From Parus major (lineage: Eukaryota; Chordata; Aves; Passeriformes; Paridae), in the NCBI RefSeq assembly GCF_001522545.3, contig NC_031770.1, positions 106,308,130 through 106,372,129 of the forward strand: DNA of 64,000 bases, given 5' to 3'. The notes under the pieces are model-generated. The model did no database searches and was not told the DNA's origin. It worked only from the letters and a program-made list of their open reading frames with translations. Shown here in pieces: positions 21,201 through 34,000 of this stretch. Numbering within the stretch: the first letter of the stretch is position 1; every line of letters begins with the position of its first letter. A program made the translations under genes and the position numbers.

Positions 21201-24010
21201 AGATGGAAATCCACTGGTTTAGCCATCACAGCTGTCAGCAAGAGCCAAGGGACTTCAGGGATCCCAATGTCTGTGTGATGACTGGCAATATTTGTATTGT
21301 AGCTCCTAATTGCAGGGGCCCAGAAGTGATGAAGACTTTTGTAAGTGCCAGGAACATTTTATTTTATTAGTAGTTTTAACAAAAAAAAGGAAAAAAAATC
21401 AAGTGTGATAATTTTAATAACTTCAAACTATCCCACTAATGCAGAGAGAATTTGAGGAAATAGTCCTTGCAGCATTCTTCCTATGTTTGTGTGTTATCAG
21501 GGATAGAAATGCTGCAGAATTAAAGAAATAAACTGTTTATACCTTAAGGTAAAATTTTTCCCTGACTTAAGGCACTGTGAAAGCAGATTTTATATGTCAC
21601 AAATAGTTTTGTCAATTTAAAAAAAAAAAAAAAAAAGTGAGAATTTTGATGTATCCTTTTTTCAACTGAGGTACTTAGAAGCTAACTCAGAATTTAATCT
21701 GCAGAGTGGGGAAAATAAACTTAGTCTCTGCAGGAGGAGAAAAATTGTGTATTTACACTTGGCTCTCATGCTGATCCTTTTGTTGATGCTAATTTAAACA
21801 TGGCCTGCTCTCTCAAAGTGCTCGGTGTTCAGAGCTGGAGATTGGCCTGTGCTGTGTTTAGGTGGGTGTGCAGTGATTTATTTGGCTAACACCAGGGCTG
21901 TTTACATGTCTTATTTGAGACTGGCTGCTTATGCTTGGCATGTTTGTGCAGGTATAGATTGAATTTTCTATTTTCTTTTCTAAAATAGCAATCCCTGGGG
22001 GAGTGGAAAGAGGGACAGGGACCATTTAAAGCAACCACCCATTTTGTTTTGGATTTTTGTGTTCTTGTAGTTTCATTATACAGATACCCAAGACCTTCAC
22101 AGATTGTATCCATTGAAAGATGTGTGACTGCAGGAACAGACCCAAAGTGCTCCTCAAAGTGGTTGAGAGGATTTTTGGTCAGGTTGGTTTGGTACAATAC
22201 TACAAGGCCCCTTGTGTCCTTGCCAGTGCCGTGCCTCACTAGTCCAGCCCTGATGTTGTCTGGGATTTTTGTGCTCTTTCCAAAAGACAGCCATGGGCCA
22301 AAATCTGCTCAGCTGAGAGGCAGCTTTGCTGATTTGCCAAAAGCTGTGCAGAATGAGCAGAAGCACAGAAGTTAATCCCAACTCATCTTCTTGCAGGTTA
22401 AAGCTAGTGTAGGAGGAATAATTTGGAACATGTTTAAGAGAGGTGCTTGGGTTGCATGTTATTATTTATTACTTAGCTGCTCCTTTTGCCTGAGGATGGA
22501 TAGTGAGTTGTGACTCTTTCAGCTTGGGTTTGGGCTAATCCAAATGTGCCTGGCTCAGCTCACTAACTGAGGGTATGAACTCATTTGTAGTAATTAAAAC
22601 GATGAATGTCTCCTCTTTCAGTGTGTGCAATGCCTAGCTGCCTGGAGCCCAGTGTGTGTCTTCTCTTGTCAGAGAGACAATGATAAGTTGGTAGTTCTGG
22701 GTTGCACAGGAAAATAAATCTTGGCTGAGTCTTTTCAGATATACTCTGTGCTCTTGAACTGTGTTGGAAGATGCTGTGGTGTCAGTGTTGATGGGGCTCC
22801 TTTGGATGCTGAGGCTTGTTGTTCAAAAATCCCTCTTGGATCCATGTGGATTCTTGGATGAAGATGGAGCAGTGTGTGTGTGACCTGCAGTTTGGGAAAA
22901 CCCTTTGAGTGCTCAGGTGTTAGAAGTGTGTTTGAATGAGCAGTTGGATGTAGGTGCTCCTGAAGAATTTGCAGTAGCTGTTGTCCAAGCACTTCAGTTG
23001 TGGTGGGCAGGGGAGCTCACATCCAGCTGTTGGCAAAGTATCCCATCCTTAATAAGAAGGAAGAAAGATTCAAAAATATATATTTTCTTTTTTTGATGTT
23101 GCATTTAGAGAAGGCCTAGAGACCCAGAGGAGATTCATCAGCCATTTACAATCAAAAACCTTCACTGTGTACTTTTGCACACCAACTTTTGACCTGATAT
23201 CAATACACTATTTGCCAGGAGAGAGATTTTTCACTCCTCCAGCAGCCCATAAAAGAATCAGAATCCTCAGGGTGTGAGAAGGAGCTGACTTCAGGTGAGA
23301 TACACAAAATTCTTGACGAACTGGGTACTTAATGGTGCTGCTTGTCAAAAAGGGGCCATTCAGACCACCTACTCTGAGACCCCCTGTGTGATTGTGTTAT
23401 TTTATTTTCATCTGCTATCAGATGCCTGTGGTTTTGCTGCTATGATATTATCAACATGTGTTGTATCAGCCTCAAGGGTTTAAAGTGGGCTTTTACTCCT
23501 ACTAGTAAGTATGATAACAAACACAGCAGTGTGGGGATTTTCTGCTAATGTTTCCTCTGTGATTTCTGTATCACACTGTGGGTTGGTGTTGATATTAAAG
23601 GTGCTCTACAGCAGGTGCAATTCATGACATTAATTTCCCATGTTTGTTGTATTTTGCAAAAGCTTTTGGCTCACGTGTTTTTTTTCTAAAAGTTGTGTTG
23701 GGCCAAGAGTGTAGACACTTAGTGCAATTAAAGTGATAGGTGGTAATTTGAGCTCCTATGGCTGGGTTATGGATTATTGTTTTGGGCCTCAATCTTTGGG
23801 AATTCTCTTCCCTCTGTGGCCTGTGTGGGGCCTGGACCTGCAGTGCTGCTGTGGCCCTGGCCATGTCCATAGGATGCTATAGGACAAAATTCTGCAGTTT
23901 TGTTTAAAAAAAAAATAGTTTTTGTGTGAAACATTCAAATAACAATATTATTATTCAAATCAAACACTTGGAACTTAAGAAATGTTAAAGTAGTTTTAAC
24001 TGCATGAGTT

Positions 24011-24037
24011 AAACACCCTTTGGGTGTTTAAACACCC
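24011..24037. repeat. Overlapping palindromes, AAACACCC / GGGTGTTT / AAACACCC
   Basis: AAACACCC at 24011-24018 and 24030-24037 flank GGGTGTTT at 24022-24029. The right pair forms a perfect 16-bp palindrome and the left pair a hairpin with a 3-base loop, so two alternative foldbacks share the middle arm. No function assigned. Confidence 0.85.
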
Positions 24038-24547
24038 TTTTGGTTACTCTTTAATGAGAACATTCTTTTTCTCTATTTCCTTGGGATTCCTATTTGTCCA
24101 GGGTACAGAACAGTGGCCTTAAAATTGTTTTCTTCAGTCTTTTGTTCTTTATGGCCCTTGGGCTTTATTTCCTGTATGTTTAATGGTGTTTAAATCCTAT
24201 TATGTTATTTAAACCCTATTCCAATTGTTGTGAGGGATGCACTTACAGGGGTGTAGTTATCCTTCTGGAAGGAGTCTGGAATGTTACCTGCAGTGCACAG
24301 ATAAGGATCCAAGGCCAAGAGATTGGCATCAGGAGCTCGAACTGCCCAATATTTCAGAGTTTGTTCAGTATCTACCTTTTTCTCCAGGAGCAGCCCCTTA
24401 TCTAGTCTCTTTAGCTGTGATAAGCAGGAAGAAATGTGTGGTACTTAGTACACAATTCCTTCTCTAATATTATAATATCTATGTGCAAATGGACTGCACA
24501 GGTCAAAATGAACATTTCAGTTGCAAAATCAAGTGCTTATAACTGAG

Positions 24548-25085
24548 TGTTGTAGGTTAACACCTGTAGGCAGCCAAGCACTATCCAGCTGCTTGCTTGC
24601 CTCCACTTCCTACCTCCAAGTAGGACAGGGGAAGAGGGAGGGAAGAGTAAAAGCAAGAAAACTCATGGAATGACATAAAAATAGTGAAAGAGAAGTGGAA
24701 GAAATAAAAAAGAAAGCAAAATATGTGATGCAAAAGCCATCATCCGCTGCCTCCCACAGGCAGACTGATGCTCAGTCAGTTCCCAATCTGACTTGCCCCA
24801 CTTCACTCTGTTTTGTTGCTGAACATGACACTTCATGGCATGGGATATCTCTTTGCTTTGCTGGGGTCACCTGCTTGGCTATATCCCTCTCGAAATCTTG
24901 CACACCCTATAATCTATTCACTGGGAGGGCAGAGTGAGGGACAAAGTGCTGATGCAGAGCAAAAGCTGTTCAGTATTGGCTAAAATATTAATGTATTGTC
25001 AGTACTGTTTGGTTGCAGATCCAAAGCAAAGCACTATACAAACTGCTCCCAAAAAATTAACTGCATCACAGCCAGACACAGTACA
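24548..25085 (-). mobile_element. Solo LTR of an endogenous retrovirus, ERVL-type
   Basis: A 538-bp element beginning TG and ending CA, flanked by a perfect 5-bp direct repeat CTGAG (24543-24547 and 25086-25090), the target-site length typical of class III (ERVL) elements. The body matches by eye a widespread avian LTR I recognise, with blocks such as 'ggcagccaagcac', 'atggcatgggatatctcttt', 'aaaaattaactgcatcacagccagacaca'. From the position of the promoter and polyadenylation regions in that family I infer that its sense strand is minus. Relative to the family as I remember it, a middle portion is missing. There is no internal retroviral sequence on either side, so it is a solo LTR left by recombination between two LTRs. 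Confidence 0.88.
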
Positions 25086-25234
25086 CTGAGGAAAGGGCAA
25101 CATTACACCTGTATTTTATGTGTAAAATGAGCTAGAGGTTGATATCATAGGAAACCTTCAGCTGGCAGATATGATCTGAGGCATAAGGTGAAGTTGTGAG
25201 AAGGGTATTGTTTTGCCTAGTTTTTGTTGTGGTT

Positions 25235-25239
<5 letters not shown>

Positions 25240-25281
<42 letters not shown>
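25240..25281. repeat. Poly-T tract, 42 bp
   Basis: An uninterrupted T run about 150 bp to the right of the solo LTR. It could be the tail of a poly-A retrocopy on the minus strand, but the sequence next to it is not recognised as any gene and no target-site duplication was found. The length is likely unstable and uncertain in the assembly. Confidence 0.9.
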
Positions 25282-25282
<1 letters not shown>

Positions 25283-27226
25283 TCTTTCTAGAGCAGTCAT
25301 GCTTCGAGAGTTACTTTATTTGGGATGAGATAACAATTCCTAAAACTGAGTTACAAACTTGGGGTCAGTCCTTGAAACACATTTTAAGAGATCTTTTGAA
25401 ATGAGTTTTGAAGACATTTCCCCATCCAAATGTTTTTTTGCTTGCTTCTGTCCCTCCATAAAAGAAGAAAAAGGAGTATGTGTGTCTATTCAAAGGCACA
25501 AATAAAGATCCTGCAATGCAAGTGATATTGCTAAAAATAGATCCTCTGGGACTTGTTCAGTTTATTTCCCTCTGGATTTTTATTGTGTGGGTAACCCCTT
25601 GGAAACCGAGGTTGTTGATCTGACCGTTTCCAAAGCATGTCAGTCTCTTCATGTATCTTTTGTACAGGGGCCACTTCTGTTGTGTTAACACTCTTTGCTT
25701 CCTGGTTTGTGTGCTCATCTGAATTCCAGCTCAAAGAGGTTAAACCTTGTAAAAGTGAGTCGGGTGAGGAAGTGGCTCCACAGTTGATGCAGGAGCGTGC
25801 ACATCTGTGACCCACGCTGTGCTCACATGTTAGTTTATTGTTGGCCTCACAATAAAGGATAGCGCTGGGGTTTTGTTCGGCTAAGCAACTTTGATGGAAT
25901 GAATTGTATAGAAAAAAGAATAGATGAAGCCTGGCTGTTATTTGCCATAATGTTCTTTGTTTTAGCTGCAGCGTGGGGGATACAGAACTCCCAGAAGAGG
26001 ATGGCATCTATAGCAGCCAAGGGGAGCTGATGGGCTGGAGAGGGATGCAGAGAGATGCTCAGCAAGAAAGGGTGAAAAAATTTTCTGATTTGGATTTGCT
26101 TGTCTTTAGCTTGTGGCCTCAGACTTTCACTCTGGCTTTACTACAGGAACAGAGATTCTGCTGTACAAATAAGTTGCATTTTAAATGTGTTTGGTTCCAT
26201 TTGCCCTGGGTTTGGTCCAGAGTTAATGTGCACAGATAGTAGTTAGTGCATTTGGTGATGATACAGCTGAGTGGCTGGATTGTAAGGGTCTATCAGCAGC
26301 TGCAGGAAACTGAATGCTTGGTGTCAGACAATCCATTTTTCTTTCTGGATAAATGAAAATCTCTTTATCTCTCTTTTCATAAACATTGTCCATATAATTG
26401 GAGGGCAAGGTTCAAGTTCAAACTGATAAGATTATTTTGCTTCCCTAAGCTATGTGACAATGGTCCCCTTGGCAAATTAAACCATGGATCTCCTTTTGCC
26501 GTAATGGGAACCAATCTCATTAGAAACAGAGCTGGATTAGTGATGAGTCCAACCTCCCATACAGATACACATTCTGACCCCAGCAGGCCTGAAGTGCCTT
26601 TTGTTCCTCAGCCTCCTCTGCATTTTCCCAGCGCTCCTACATCTGTGTGATGGAGCTGGGGGTGATTATTTCTGCTCAAGCAAAGCCTGCTAAGGAGTGA
26701 AAAACAAGCTGATTGGTCAGCATGGTATCAAAATAGGAATGATAAGGTGTTTTGGAAAGGTTTATCTTGATTTAAGTTGTTGGAGTACAAGACTGATTAA
26801 GCTGCCTGTTACAGGGTATTGAAAAGTAAGGGCAAATTGTCACTGCTTTAACCTATGAGGAAGGTGATCCTTTTCTGCCTCTCAGCACTGCTGTCATCTA
26901 CTGATCAGAAAATCTGAATCTATTCACACCAACCTCCCCAACATCTGAACACAGGAAACTTCTGGGGATAAAGAAAGACAAACCTTTTCACCTGTGACCC
27001 ATGTTTGTCCTGTCTGTCCTTCTTCATGCCAGTTTTGGCTCCTGAAGGGTTGTTTGCAGCCATGTCCAAGCTGCTTTATCAAGCAGGTGGGACTGAGAGT
27101 CCTGAGCTGGCTCTGTGGACACCAGTGCCAGGAAGAGAGCAAGCATGGCTGTGCCTACAGCATGCTCCTGGGCAGATGTGGCTCAGGAGCAGTGCTGAGC
27201 TGTGGGGGTGCTGGTTGGGATCCACT

Positions 27227-27229
27227 CTA

Positions 27230-27265
<36 letters not shown>

Positions 27266-27270
27266 ATCTA
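27227..27270. repeat. (CTGT)n(CTAT)n compound tetranucleotide microsatellite
   Basis: A short CTGT array changes to CTAT and ends CTAATCTA. Simple repeat of the kind common in vertebrates. Confidence 0.95.
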
Positions 27271-28204
27271 TTTGTATTATCAGCACTTTTTCCTCTTGCT
27301 GAGGGTCCTTAGCTCTTGGAGATTAGAGGTGCAGCCCCGTCTCATTCCAGCTGCTCCCATGATACGGAGCCTTGCTAAGGATGCTAAGAGGGATAAACCC
27401 CACAGCTTCCTGGGTTAAAAGCCATTTCCTGATCCTCAAGGAAATCCTTGTGCCCTTGCATCTCTTGTATGTCCTGCTTCTCTATCTTGAAGGTCTTGCC
27501 AGGAGCTTGACTCATGGATGGAAATTTGTGCTTGAAGCAATCTGTCAGGGAGGACAGAGTGTGGGTGTGATATTTGAAAGTGGCATCAATGGGAAGATGA
27601 GCCTGGTCTGTTACTGTAGTAGCTAGTTGCTATTGATTAGCCTGGGGGCTGATGCTGAAGTGGTGAGGAGTCCTGACTTGGTGAGTAATTCATTAAAAAT
27701 CAGTGGGGCTATTAATGTGAAGGGAAGTTGGCTTCTCTATATACCCACTCCTGAAGGGTACAAAGCATTTTTAAAAATTTTTATTGAATGTTATTATCAA
27801 GAACATGGGTTAACCAGGGTAACTAGCACTGCTAAGCTGTAGTCTGTGTCTCACCAGCCAGAGTGCAAATGGGCAGCCAAAGAAACAGATCTATTTTCTG
27901 TTCTTGTTACATTTCTGGAAATATTTTAAGGTTTCTCAGAAAGATCAGAACAATGAAACACCCTTTGACAATAGCAATCTCTTTTCTTCATGGTGCAGCC
28001 TGAGGAAGCATTCAGACCCTTTCCTTCTGGGATTGCTCATTTCCTCTTTTTTTTTTCTCCCTCCTGAAGCAAAAACAATCCTCTCCCGAAAGCACAACTT
28101 CTGCAGTGCTCTGGCAGAGCCAGGCTCTGTCACTCCATCAGGCAGGCATCAGATGGGACATTGTCTTCTGTCTCCCCCTCTAAGCTGCAACTCAGGGAAA
28201 CAAA

Positions 28205-28262
28205 TCACAGCAAAAATACCCCACCAAAAACAAAACAACAAAAAAACCCAAAAACCCAACCC
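28205..28262. repeat. A/C-rich low-complexity sequence
   Basis: Almost exclusively A and C, with repeated CAAAA, ACAAC and CCCAA blocks. No element recognised. Confidence 0.8.
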
Positions 28263-29334
28263 CCTTTTCATATATTGTTTTAGTGCTGTCAAAAATAGTA
28301 ACTAATGCCCACCCTGAATTTCTCTCAGTCTTTTTGCCAAGGTTTCCATCCTTTATGTGCACAGAGGGGAATGAGGCATGTGGGAAAACAATTACATGCA
28401 GTGAAAAGAAATATCACCGAGTCAATTTGAGCCATAATCCTTGGGTGTCCTGAAGTCTGAGACTGTAGCCCTAAGCCTGATTCAAGTGTGAGAGGAGCCT
28501 GCAATTAAAGAGACTGTCAGAAAACTCCTGTCCCTGCCTATACAGCCCTGAAGCTCACTGTGAGAGCTTGAGATCGGCTCTGCCTCTGTTTTCATGTCTG
28601 TCTCTTTTCATTACATGATTCCTGATTGTCTCCATATGTCTTTTGCTGTAGCTTGAGTCCTTGCTGGTTTTCTTGGAGCCCAGATTCCACAGTTACCTGA
28701 ATTGTGGTGACTTCTAAACAGTTTGGGGGCTGAGAAGTTGAAGGATGTGTGTACTCTCCCATGAATAGTGCTGCCTCTCTGAAGACTTTCTGATACAGAA
28801 AGGTCTCCCAAAGTAGACAGATAACTCTGAGCAGATGGTTAGATAGATAGTCCCTATCTGTCCTCTGCTTTCGAGTGAGTGATCCTGTCTGTGACTAGTT
28901 TGATAAAGTTTCTCCTGGAAAGGATGCCTTTATTTGCACTGCTGCAGTTTCAAACATTGGAGTAGGCTCAAAAGCAGCATTCAGAGGGTTGAATCTCCAC
29001 ATGTGTAAAGTTTGCTTGCAATGTTTTTAATAAGACATGGCTGCAGCAAATGTTGCCAGCCTCTAAGACTGATGGTGGCTGCCTGCCTCTATAAGGCAGA
29101 TGTGGCTGGTGGGGGCATTTTCTTTGTCAGCTTTCCCTGAAGATGGGCTGTGTTACCTTTTCTATTGTCTCCAGGCCTTTCTGGAGGAGGTGGTAGAGAA
29201 TTAAACACTTCTAGTTTTTTTCACTTCTGCAGCTGTGGTCCACCCTCTTCTGCTCCCCAGTGCAGTATCAGAATTATCTTGGTCCAAACTTTATTTTTGT
29301 CTTATTAAAGACCAAATCAACCTGACCCACCTTG

Positions 29335-29665
29335 ATCCCCAGGGGAGACCTTGTCACAACCTTTCAGCACTTGAAGGGGACTTAAAGACACGGTGAGACT
29401 TTTTGCCAAGGCCTGCAGTGACAGGACACGAGGTAATGGCTTTAAACCAAAATATTTAGACTAGGCACAAGAGAGAGATTTTTTTATGATCAGTGTAGTG
29501 AGACATTGGAACAGGCTGCCCAGAGAAGCTGTGAGTGCCATGTCCCTCTTCAAGGTTATGATGGAGAGGGCTTTAGGCAACCTGATCTGGTGAAAAATGT
29601 TTGGGGGAGTTTGGGTGATCTTTGAAGATCCCTTTGAACCCAAACTATTCAGAGATTCTAAGATT
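29335..29665 (+). mobile_element. CR1 LINE 3' region fragment
   Basis: Ordered landmarks: 'ggggagaccttgtcacaacctttcag' and 'acttgaaggggacttaaag', then 'caggacacgaggtaatggctttaaacc', 'gagacattggaacaggctgcccagagaagctgtg', 'ggcaacctgatctggtg' and the end 'gatccctttgaacccaaactattcagagattctaagat'. A single internal run of seven T replaces the usual 'aagaaattcttcac' block. Confidence 0.94.
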
Positions 29666-30934
29666 TCAGAATTCTATTTGAGCTCAAGACTTGTTCCTTT
29701 TTTGCTAAACTTTTCTGTTGGTTGAAAACTACTTTTCTTCTGTAGGGTTAGAGAGTGATGGAGGATGCTGTTAGTACCCTGAGTGAAAAGGTATTACCCT
29801 TGTATCCATGCCTGTTGGATGTGGAATTGCCTTATAAAGCTCTCCTCAGCCTTGTCAATATTGGTGAATTAGTGAAGAGCTGCATTTCTGTGTCTGCTGG
29901 CCAAATCAGCCCAAGCTGGAGAGTGCTGCCCAGGGAGGGAGGCTGGCCAGATGCCTGGTCCCTTGTTTCTGGCCCATTTCCTGGTATAGTTTTCTGAAGA
30001 ACATCAGAGCTGCCTCCATCCCAGCTGTATGTCATCGGCATTACAGCAGCACTGATGGATGGGGAGAGAGATCAGGCCTTTTCCTGAACCCTTGGCCTGG
30101 TGGTAGTGGAGAAAGAGTGAAGTCAACACCCTCTGCTGCTGAAGGAGTGGCTGTCAAGGGACAATCACTTCATTTAGGGGTTTTTCCCACTGGGGACAAT
30201 GAGCCTGATTTGCACAGTGGGGAAGCTGACATGTAGAAGGTGTCTGGCTCATTTGATAAGAGAACTTAGCTGTGCTCCAGCCCCTGTGTGATGTGCAATG
30301 AGGGCAAGAAGTTTTCTTGGACATTAGGCATGGAGAAGGAACACTTATCACAGAAATGTGGTGGGAAGATGTAGGGAAGTATCTGTCTGATGGTGTGTTA
30401 AAACAGAGACTGAGCATGCACAAAAAAGGTGGACAGAGGTGAAAATTTACACTCCCAGACTAGTCTCCATCTTAATCTTGCCTGGCTATGTGAGGGGAGG
30501 ACCCAGCCTTCCCAAAGCCCAGGCACAAGCAAAGCTTGCTGTATTTTCACTACACTGAGGAAGGCTGTTTTATTCTCAGTCTGATGGCTTGATCATGCTA
30601 GTAGTTCATGGATGAATAATTATTGGTTTATAATGAGGACTTTAGGATTGCTCTGGAAACTTTAAAACTTGCAGAAATAAAAGGCAAGGCTGAAAATTAA
30701 ACACCTGAGGGACTTGGTGTGCCTCCAAGGCAAGATAGGCCAGGTGCTTATTGTTTGTGACTTTACTAAATGTTCTAGCTTTACTTGAAAGTTGTAGGTT
30801 TTCTTCCTACTTCTTCCTCTAGTCCTGAATTTCTAGCAGATCTCCAGCTAATGTGTTCAAGAACATTCAATAAATCTATGAAGAGGAGCTCACAGTTAGA
30901 GGTCATTGATCATTCATGAAGAATGAATGTAGAG
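29666..30934. other. Intergenic, no gene recognised
   Basis: Unique-looking sequence between a CR1 fragment and a MIR-like relic. Small frames only. Confidence 0.4.
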
Positions 30935-31015
30935 AATAAATACCAATAGCACTATTTTGCAGATGAAGAAACTGAGCCACAGATTGTACCACTGGCAGTG
31001 GAATTCTGTTTTCCT
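30935..31015 (-). mobile_element. Ancient MIR-like SINE remnant
   Basis: 'actattttgcagatgaagaaactgagccacaga' is the reverse complement of the well-known MIR core block (CTCAGTTTCTTCATCTG preceded by the tRNA-derived body). Only about 80 bp can be followed. Confidence 0.5.
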
Positions 31016-34000
31016 TGACTGTTCCAGAGACCTTCATCTCTGGAATGAAATCTTTGATTTTCTAGGGGATGCATCATCTGACTTGCATTGCAGCTACTTC
31101 TAGAGATCACTGGCATCCCATCCATGGTTGCTGGTTCCTTCTGACTGTCTTTTGAGGATATTTTTTTTTCAGGAAACTTCCTGTGAGAGGTGTGAGGTGT
31201 GAAGCTGGAATACCACCCTCTGTCAGTGTCCTTACAAGGAATATCTGTTCTGGATTAGCCTAACTGGATTAGCAGTTGCTCCCTTACCCTGAGGAACACC
31301 TGGTAAAACTCCCTGTACTACTTTGAGGGAGCTAAACAAGCCCTAGGAGCCACGCTGGCCTCAGTGGTTTGAGATGAGTGCATTTGGAAAGTGTATTTTT
31401 CACTTTCCATCCTAAGGATTTTACTCATTGTTTTGATGTATGTGCTATCCCCTATTGTTACAAATGTTGTGCTTGTTTAAAGAACAGAATGACATTCATT
31501 CACTCTGAAACAACATGGGTATTTGTTTTCTTGGGTGTTGTAAAGCAGACAAGGTGTAGCTGCAGCAATTAGGAGGTGATGTGCTAATCTCATTAGTCAG
31601 TGGGAGGAAACACTGGGGTCAGTGGGTTGGATAACGAAATGTGAAGATGAATTTTGATGTGCCAGATGGCCTGGTATAGTGGTTCCACTAATTTGGGAGG
31701 AAGGAGAGCCAATAGTAGCTTTGAAGTACAAAAGCTGTAGCAAGAGTTTGCATGTGATTTCTCTGAGAAAAAGCCCCCTGTGATTTCTCAGCTGAGTGGG
31801 GATTTGTGGGATCTGTCCAGGCCTGCTGTATTTTTTTCTTTTTTCTTTTTTTTTCTTTTTAGACCAGTTTTGGGCAGTAAGAGACAGTCCTCCAGCAAAA
31901 GTTAATGAGGCATTGGCATTATATGGATGTGCTTGGATGATTAGTGGCTGAGCAAGAAGAAATAATCCTGACCTCTCGTTGTTTTAGAAGAGGTTTATAA
32001 TATAAATATCACTGTGGGGAAAGTTGTGTTTATGGTGTTCCCTTATCCACAAATATGTAAGATTTTAGATTCAGAAATACTAATACTTGTTTTGAGGATG
32101 AGATTGTAGGCTCTTTCAACACAATGCTTTGGGCTCACATCTTCATTTTCTGAGATCAGTCTTTTCATCCTTATGGAAGTAAGAAAGAGACAGAGGTTTG
32201 GGGGATGAAAGAATAGAGAAAAAACTTGTAGTTTTCAAGAGTGACCTCTGAGACAGGAACATCTCTGCTTTGGCTTGGTCCAACCTGAGATACTGTCACC
32301 AGATTTTGCTTGCACAAAGGACCCAATGGCTCCTTTAATTTCCACTCATTGCACACACTGATGCATCAGCACATGCTGAGGCACTTTCTGTCCTGAGTCT
32401 CTCTGCGAGGCTGTGGCTCAAGAGATACCCACAGGTAAGTGGGAAGAAGCTGGATGGAGTCCTTCTCCTTTCCACTTTGCTCCGTGCTCGACACAAACAC
32501 TCATTCCTTACCTCTCTCACCTACTGTCACCAATATTTTTCCAGGAAAAAACCCAATAATCAGTCTTTGCCAAGCTTGGCTGTATTGCCTAAAACAAAGG
32601 CTGAGGAAATCCAATTGCACACTCTGGCCACTTCACCTGGCAACACTCCAGTGCTATTTTCTTTTAGTGAACATCCAGCACAGGAAAAACTTGTTCTGGG
32701 CTCTGGGCCATTACTGTTCTCAGTTCTACTGAGGAATGCCCAAGCTTGGAACAGTCTGATAAGAGCTCTTAGTCTCTAAAGTAATGGCCAGGCTTCATCT
32801 GGCCGTGAAATAATGAAAAGTATATTTATGATAAGAAGCCTTATTGAAAAATGTACTTGTGACTGGCATACAGCCAGTCAGCACCTGTATTTCCTGGCAG
32901 AAAGGAAAAGAGGAACTTGTTCATAGTGGATTAGTGCGTTTGGTATTATGAAAGTTCTAGGGGCTGGATCTTCAGCAAGTGGACAGCCATGTGGGTCTGA
33001 TGGCAGCAATGCTGCAGTGATAATGCTCTGTGTACAGCCTGAGAGTGCTTCAGGTTAAACACAGCTACATCTTTTCCATCCCCAAAGAGCAATAAGGGCT
33101 GTAGTTTCTTAGCTCCCATCTTGAGATCTATTTACATTATCATAAAAAAATCAACACATATTTTATACATATAGATGCCATGCACACAGCAGCACTTTGA
33201 CACAATACATACAGCTTAGCCATTTCCATCCTAATGCTTTCCTGAGGGCAGGCCATGTAGAATTTAATGTGGAAAATGTTAATCTGGCTAGAGACTTCTT
33301 CCTTTTGCAAAGGGTGTGGGTTCTGCTGCTGTAAGGGTACATGACTGCCAGGCACTCCAGTGAGCAGAGGCACTCAGCAGTGTTAGGGAAAGTCCCCATA
33401 AAGATGCAGCCATGGGGAGGGCTGCTGTAAATCAGAGTGGCCCCAGATGTCCTACAGGGCAGAGGGGAGATTGATGGGGTGGGTGGGGAAGCTGAGGCAA
33501 GGAAAGTTCAAGCATCACCCTGACCCTTGAGAAGGGAAAATAGCCCCAACCCTCTGCAAGGTTTGATTGAAGCCTGCTGTTCCCCCGAAGGGGAAAGGTC
33601 AGGCTCTGCTCTGTCAGGCACCCTCAAACAAAAAAACTGTTTATACAGGACCCACCCCTGTACCTTGTGAGGTGGATGGTAAATGGGCTTGGGGACATTC
33701 AATGTTCCTCTCTCTGGTAACGATTGTGTCAATGAGCAGTGGAAATTCAGACTGGGTTGGTAGTAAAAGCCTGAAAGGAAGTGATCAGGTTAAACCCCAC
33801 GTAAACATTAACTGGAGGGAGCCCCCATGAGCACTCTATTGGTGATCCTGGGATGATGCTGTTCAGCACTGTGGGTCCCTCACAGAAGGGATGGGCTGTG
33901 TTTGGGGTGGTGGTGGTTGCCAGCATGTGCCTGAAGCAGCTCACCTCCGTGCCAAGCCCTGTGCCCTCTCAGCCTGAGCATGGAGCAGTGTGATGCTTAC

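Larger units (their letters stand above)
15015..24547. other. Long intergenic stretch, no gene recognised
   Basis: About 9.5 kb. Apart from the candidate exon at 15205-15261, I see a T-rich segment at 19660-19710, a poly-A run near 21619-21637 and a small palindrome at 24011-24037. Open frames are all under 120 codons and without known domains. The sequence around 19850-19920 is AT-rich with TTTAATC- and CAAATTATC-type motifs, which could mark a conserved noncoding element. Confidence 0.4.
25086..29334. other. Intergenic, no gene recognised
   Basis: Holds the poly-T tract at 25240, a CTGT/CTAT tetranucleotide repeat at 27227 and an A/C-rich low-complexity stretch at 28205-28262. A 158-codon minus-strand frame at 25531-26007 is the longest here; it has no recognisable domain and no supporting exon features. 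Confidence 0.4.

Noticed and set aside
25531..26007. 158-codon minus-strand frame
   Set aside because: No recognisable domain; composition and length fit chance.
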